A DNA stretch of 8,649 bases, from the NCBI GenBank assembly GCA_028288395.1, contig JAQBNV010000007.1, positions 1 through 8,649 on the forward strand, read 5' to 3'. The DNA comes from Adhaeribacter sp. Lineage in GTDB: Bacteria > Bacteroidota > Bacteroidia > Cytophagales > Hymenobacteraceae. The notes under the pieces were generated by a model that saw nothing but the letters and a program-made list of their open reading frames with translations, did no database searches and was not told the origin of the DNA. Of the stretch, positions 5,215-8,649 are shown in pieces. The position numbers and the translations under genes are program-made. How positions within the stretch are numbered: the first letter of the stretch is position 1; each line of letters starts with the position of its first letter.

Positions 5215-7881
5215 ATGTTAAAAATTTCATTAAGCCTTTTTTATATTTTATTTCTACTTTTTGGCCTCGGCCAAAAGGAAGGTCCAGCGAAACTCCAGGC
5301 CAAAATTAAAGGCCATAGCAGTACTAACCTGAAAAATGCTGCTTTGCCTGCCGTAGCAGCAGATGGCCCGGAAGAGCTGACGATCACGAACTTTGCTGGT
5401 CCGGACCTGACACCCAGCCCGGCTTGCCTGGCGGTAGCTGCCACCGGCGAAGTATTTGTCGGCGTAGACATGATTGGTTCTTTAGGCAAAACGCCGGGGA
5501 AAGGCAGTATTGTGAAACTTATTGACAGTAATAACGACGGTAAAGTAGACAAACACACCAGTTTTGCCATGGTCGATAACCCGCGGGGTATTATTTCGCT
5601 CGGCGACGAGGTCTTTGTTTTACATACTATCTTCTCAAAAGAAACCGGAATAGCTACCGGTATGGATCTCGTGGTTTTTGAAGACAAAAACCAGGATGGT
5701 TTGGCTGACGGTCCGTCTAAACCGCTTATCCAGAATATCAGTTCTCCTAAATTTCTGCAAAGCCGCGGTACCGACCACGCCACCAACGGTATCCGGATGG
5801 GCATTGATGGCTGGATATACATTGCCGTCGGCGACTTCGGTTTTCATGATGCCGTAGACCGGTCTGGTAAAAAAATAACTATGCTGGGCGGTGGCATTGT
5901 GCGGGTACGGCCGGACGGCACCGAAATGGAAGTTTATACCCACGGCATGCGTAATATTTACGATGTGGCTATAGACCCTTATATGAATATTTTTACGCGG
6001 GGCAATACCAACGACGGCGGGGGCTGGAATATTCGTTTCAGTCATCAGATTCAAACTGCCGAATACGGGTATCCAGTGCTTTTTAAACATTTTACGGATG
6101 AAATTATTCCGGCCCTCGTAGATTTGGGGGGTGGCTCCGGTACTGGTTCTCTGTTTATGGACGATGCGACCTGGCCTGCGAAATACAACAACGTTCCCAT
6201 GATGGCTGACTGGGGAAGAAGCCAGCTTTATATTCACCGGGTTACAGCAGATGGCGCCGGCTTTAAACAAAAAGAAGAAGAGTTTATTAAACTGGCCCAA
6301 ATCACCGATTTAGATATTGATGGCTCCGGCCGGGTTTACATGTCGGCTTGGGATGGTGCGGGGTACTCGGGTAATCCGGGCAAAGGATTTGTAGTGCGGG
6401 CAGTGCCCAAAGACTGGTCTTATAAAGCTTTTCCTAACCTCAAAAAAGCTTCTTTTAACCAACTGGTAAGTTTATTAAAATCTGGTAGTGCGGTAGCCCG
6501 TTTGCATGCGCAGCAGGAACTCATTTCCCGTTCGGGCAAAAAGACGGCCAAAGCGGCCTGGAAAATTGCCGCCGATCGTAATCTCACCCTGCCTATTCGG
6601 GTAGCTGGCGTTTATACCTACGCGCAGGCTGCCGGTGAAGACGGCACCAAAAATTTATTAAAACTTACCCGGGAAGCAGTTATGCGGGAGTTTGCCTTAA
6701 GGGTCCTCGCCGATCGCAAAACCCGCCTAAAAGGCGTTCCGGTAGAACCTTTTGTGCAAGGATTGAAAGACCCATCAGAACGGGTACGGGTAGCTGCCAG
6801 TGTAGGATTAGGCCGCTTAGGTCGCCAGGAAGCAGCGGCAGCTTTGTTAAAAACAGAAGTACCAGCTTCGTTCGTGGTACCCGCCAAGGGCACCGAAGGA
6901 CCGCATGCTACCCCAAATTCAGCTATTATTCCGGCCCATATTGCGGTGCGGGCATTGGTAGACCTGAAAGCTGTTGATGCTTGTGTAAGCGCTATTGGCA
7001 CTGAGAATTCCACCCTAGCCTTGTGGGCATTGCGTTACCTGCACGAGCCAAAAGCCGTGGATGGCTTAATTGCGGCTTACCAAGGAGCGAAAGACGAAAA
7101 GCTTAAAAAAGAAATATTAACTACCTTGTCGCGCCTTTATCACCAGGAAGCCCCCTACGATGGATCGTGGTGGTGGAGCACCCGGCCTGATACGCACGGT
7201 CCTTATTATAAAGGAATTACCTGGGCTGCTTCTCCCAAAATTGAAAAAGTACTAAAAGAAGAATGGAACAAAGCCAATGCGAGCGGAAAACAGTTTTTTG
7301 CGGATCTGAATACCCGGCACCGGATGGGCATTGCAGAATTTGGCGGTGATGAAGTGGTGGCCGCAAAAGAAGAAATTAAAATCGACCTCGAAAAAATCAG
7401 AAACCAGAAAGGCCAGATTGGAAAAAGCTCGATTGAAGATGTAATGCTGGCAATGGCCAAAATAAAAGGAGATGCGATTAAAGGCAAAAGCTTGTTTACG
7501 CAGCAGGGTTGTATTGCCTGCCACAGTGTTAGCAAAGGCGAGACCATGAAAGGTCCGTTTATGGGTCAGATTGGTTCTATCATGAACCGGGAACAAATTG
7601 CAGAGTCCATCCTGAAACCCAACGCTTCTATTTCACAAGGCTTTGCGACGGTGCTCATTAACGCCAAAGGCGATAAAAGCTACATGGGTTTTATTTCGGA
7701 AGAATCGGCTGATAAAGTGGTAATGCGCAATATTGCCGGGGAAGTATTTACCATTAAAACCAGCGATATTCTGAAGCGCAAAGAAATGGAAACTTCTATG
7801 ATGCCCGCCGGCCTGGCTAATTCCTTGTCTTACGAAGAATTTGCATCTCTCATTACCTTCTTGTCGCAGCAGAAAAAATAA
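5215..7881 (+). CDS. PVC-type heme-binding protein: beta-propeller, HEAT-like repeats, cytochrome c domain
   Basis: Exported 888-residue putative dehydrogenase. Residues 1-19 are a Sec signal peptide without a lipobox Cys, so the protein is probably soluble in the periplasm. Residues about 55-400 are a beta-propeller of the sugar/sorbosone dehydrogenase type. It has calcium-type loops DSNNDG (104-109), DKNQDG (157-162) and DLDIDG (365-370), and GTDHATNGIRMGIDGWIYIA at 185-204. Residues about 412-640 are Ala/Leu/Arg-rich helical repeats of HEAT type (for example ERVRVAASVGLGRLGRQEAA). A conserved linker with PYDGSWWWSTRPDTHGPYY lies at 647-665. Residues about 752-886 are a class I cytochrome c domain: heme site CIACH (Cys766, Cys769, His770) and likely distal ligand Met862 or Met863 in SMMPAG. 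Electrons from a substrate oxidised at the propeller would pass to heme c. The substrate and any cofactor (PQQ or other) cannot be told from the sequence. The gene is third in the ThuA operon. Confidence 0.92.
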   Translation: MLKISLSLFYILFLLFGLGQKEGPAKLQAKIKGHSSTNLKNAALPAVAADGPEELTITNFAGPDLTPSPACLAVAATGEVFVGVDMIGSLGKTPGKGSIVKLIDSNNDGKVDKHTSFAMVDNPRGIISLGDEVFVLHTIFSKETGIATGMDLVVFEDKNQDGLADGPSKPLIQNISSPKFLQSRGTDHATNGIRMGIDGWIYIAVGDFGFHDAVDRSGKKITMLGGGIVRVRPDGTEMEVYTHGMRNIYDVAIDPYMNIFTRGNTNDGGGWNIRFSHQIQTAEYGYPVLFKHFTDEIIPALVDLGGGSGTGSLFMDDATWPAKYNNVPMMADWGRSQLYIHRVTADGAGFKQKEEEFIKLAQITDLDIDGSGRVYMSAWDGAGYSGNPGKGFVVRAVPKDWSYKAFPNLKKASFNQLVSLLKSGSAVARLHAQQELISRSGKKTAKAAWKIAADRNLTLPIRVAGVYTYAQAAGEDGTKNLLKLTREAVMREFALRVLADRKTRLKGVPVEPFVQGLKDPSERVRVAASVGLGRLGRQEAAAALLKTEVPASFVVPAKGTEGPHATPNSAIIPAHIAVRALVDLKAVDACVSAIGTENSTLALWALRYLHEPKAVDGLIAAYQGAKDEKLKKEILTTLSRLYHQEAPYDGSWWWSTRPDTHGPYYKGITWAASPKIEKVLKEEWNKANASGKQFFADLNTRHRMGIAEFGGDEVVAAKEEIKIDLEKIRNQKGQIGKSSIEDVMLAMAKIKGDAIKGKSLFTQQGCIACHSVSKGETMKGPFMGQIGSIMNREQIAESILKPNASISQGFATVLINAKGDKSYMGFISEESADKVVMRNIAGEVFTIKTSDILKRKEMETSMMPAGLANSLSYEEFASLITFLSQQKK

Positions 7882-7911
7882 AGTTTAAGCACAAAGCACT
7901 GCCGGAAATTA

Positions 7912-7961
7912 CAGAAAGCACCTAAGTTTTATAGTAAAATATGAAGCTTAGGTACTTTCTG
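7912..7961 (+). terminator. long imperfect hairpin after the operon
   Basis: Arms 7912-7926 and 7947-7961 pair in 14 of 15 positions (CAGAAAG-c-ACCTAAG with CTTAGGT-a-CTTTCTG). An inner 5-bp stem TTTTA/TAAAA (7927-7931 with 7935-7939) forms the tip. It starts 30 nt past the stop of the heme-protein gene and is followed by GATTTTAT. The T-run is short, so it could protect the mRNA 3' end rather than stop transcription alone. Confidence 0.5.
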
Positions 7962-8027
7962 ATTTTATAAACTAAACATTTATACCAAATCGCATGAACA
8001 AGCGGCTGGCCATACTGCATGTAACTT

Positions 8028-8059
8028 AAAGCCGGTAGGTTTCAAAACCTACCGGCTTT
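8028..8059. terminator. strong bidirectional terminator hairpin
   Basis: A perfect 15-bp inverted repeat, AAAGCCGGTAGGTTT (8028-8042) with AAACCTACCGGCTTT (8045-8059), has only two bases between the arms; in RNA the inner T-A pairs would open to form the loop. A GC-rich stem flanked by A's and T's on both sides works in both directions. On the plus strand TTTGCTTCACTTTTT follows. It would end the ThuA/propeller operon on the plus strand and transcription from the pseudogene on the minus strand. Confidence 0.78.
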
Positions 8060-8189
8060 GCTTCACTTTTTAGGTCAGCTTTACGGCAGGTTGTAAATGT
8101 GAAATGGTATTATTAGTTAAGGCTGGGCAAAGGCTGGTTTTTGTCGTTTTTCATTCCTGTAGCCGCCGCTACCCGGCTCGCTGCAAAAA

Positions 8190-8649
8190 TTAAAATTCCT
8201 TTTCGGGACTATGGAGATTAGAATTAATATACAGGTTAGTTTGGTGGGGCGCCATATAATCGAGCAGGGCATAAATAAAGGTTGCTACGCCGGTCATTTC
8301 TAACTATTTCTTCTACCGTAGTAAGCAAGACGTAATAAACATTATTTTCACCATACCACCTCGCAATATCTCCCTCTATTAGTTCCAATCCCACTGCTCC
8401 TAATACAAAAAGGAATCCCGACAATAAAATTAAATTTCAAGTTTTTCCTGGCAGTGCCAGCACAAACCGAAAAAAATATATTACCACAACTAATACAAAA
8501 ACAGAATAAGGAATAACCCAGGTAAGTACTTAGACGAAATTAAGTATATATTTTTGACCGATGTTATCAAGGACGTGGTTGAGGTTAGATTGCAAATTTT
8601 GCCAGGATAAGAAAGCCTCAAAATCGAGCCATTGGTACTTTATTTTCTT
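8190..8649 (-). pseudogene. decayed multi-pass membrane protein gene (5' end outside window)
   Basis: Read on the minus strand from the right edge, one frame gives a coherent protein broken by TAA at 8532-8530 and TGA at 8439-8437. The second stop falls in L-P-G-K-T-stop-N-L-I-L-L, as if an Arg codon mutated. The frame then reads SGFLFVLGAVGLELIEG and YYVLLTTVEEI. Near 8304-8301 one extra base shifts the frame; the next frame continues EMTGVATFIYALLDYM and ends at TAA 8192-8190. Removing the extra G would restore V-E-E-I-L-E-M-T-G. At least three hydrophobic, membrane-type segments are visible (VLTWVIPYSVFVLVVVIYFF, the SGFLFVLGAVG region and the TFIYALLDY region). I cannot name the family; similar uncharacterised membrane proteins are common in Bacteroidota. 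Two stops plus a shift make it a clear pseudogene unless the assembly is poor here. Confidence 0.82.

Larger units (their letters stand above)
7882..8189. other. spacer with two hairpins between the operon end and the convergent pseudogene
   Basis: About 300 nt with no gene. It holds the two hairpins listed separately (7912-7961 and 8028-8059). Between them an 11-codon frame (7994-8029) runs into the second stem; it has no features and is taken as chance. A 30-codon frame from 8104 likewise shows nothing. The stretch from 8060 to 8189 holds no other structure that I can see. Confidence 0.6.

Noticed and set aside
5635..6300. 221-codon open frame on the minus strand
   Set aside because: Antisense to the propeller domain of the heme protein, with no recognisable motif.
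8236..8424. 62-codon minus-strand frame as an intact small protein
   Set aside because: It begins at a TTG just after an in-frame stop and ends in a shifted tail. The conserved membrane text continues on both sides, so it is a piece of the pseudogene.

Overview
The window looks like a chromosomal segment of a Bacteroidota bacterium, most likely a Cytophagales member of the Hymenobacteraceae/Spirosomaceae type. This taxonomic placement is an inference. It rests on three things: promoters of the Bacteroidota form (TTTG, about 19 nt, TAnnTTTG), start codons without Shine-Dalgarno sequences but with A-rich leaders, and the gene content (many lipoproteins, and a ThuA plus propeller/cytochrome c cluster).

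Left part (1-1706, minus strand): the 5' two-thirds of a gene for an OmpA-family lipoprotein with a glycine zipper runs off the left edge. Upstream of it lies a complete accD, the acetyl-CoA carboxylase carboxyltransferase beta subunit, with its own promoter. A gene-free stretch of about 690 nt follows. It separates the divergent left and right halves and carries the outward promoters and a palindrome.

Middle (2297-3324, plus strand): a second, unrelated OmpA-family lipoprotein with a long coiled coil, behind a very good Bacteroidota promoter.

Right part (3475-8059, plus strand): a probable three-gene operon for exported proteins. It encodes a ThuA-domain lipoprotein, a truncated beta-propeller protein and an 888-residue protein. 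The last is a beta-propeller with HEAT-like repeats and a C-terminal cytochrome c domain (CIACH). The second and third genes are paralogues of the planctomycete-type (PVC-type) putative dehydrogenase family. The first of the pair stops after only its propeller start, and its reading frame ends in a tail unlike the family, so it is probably a deletion or frameshift remnant. A substrate cannot be read from the sequence; oxidation of a sugar or sugar derivative in the periplasm, with electrons passed to heme c, is the reasonable inference. Two strong hairpins end the operon.

Right edge (8190-8649, minus strand): a decayed membrane-protein gene with two in-frame stops and one frameshift. It only becomes visible when two reading frames are joined. 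No tRNA, rRNA, CRISPR, insertion sequence or integrase gene was seen.
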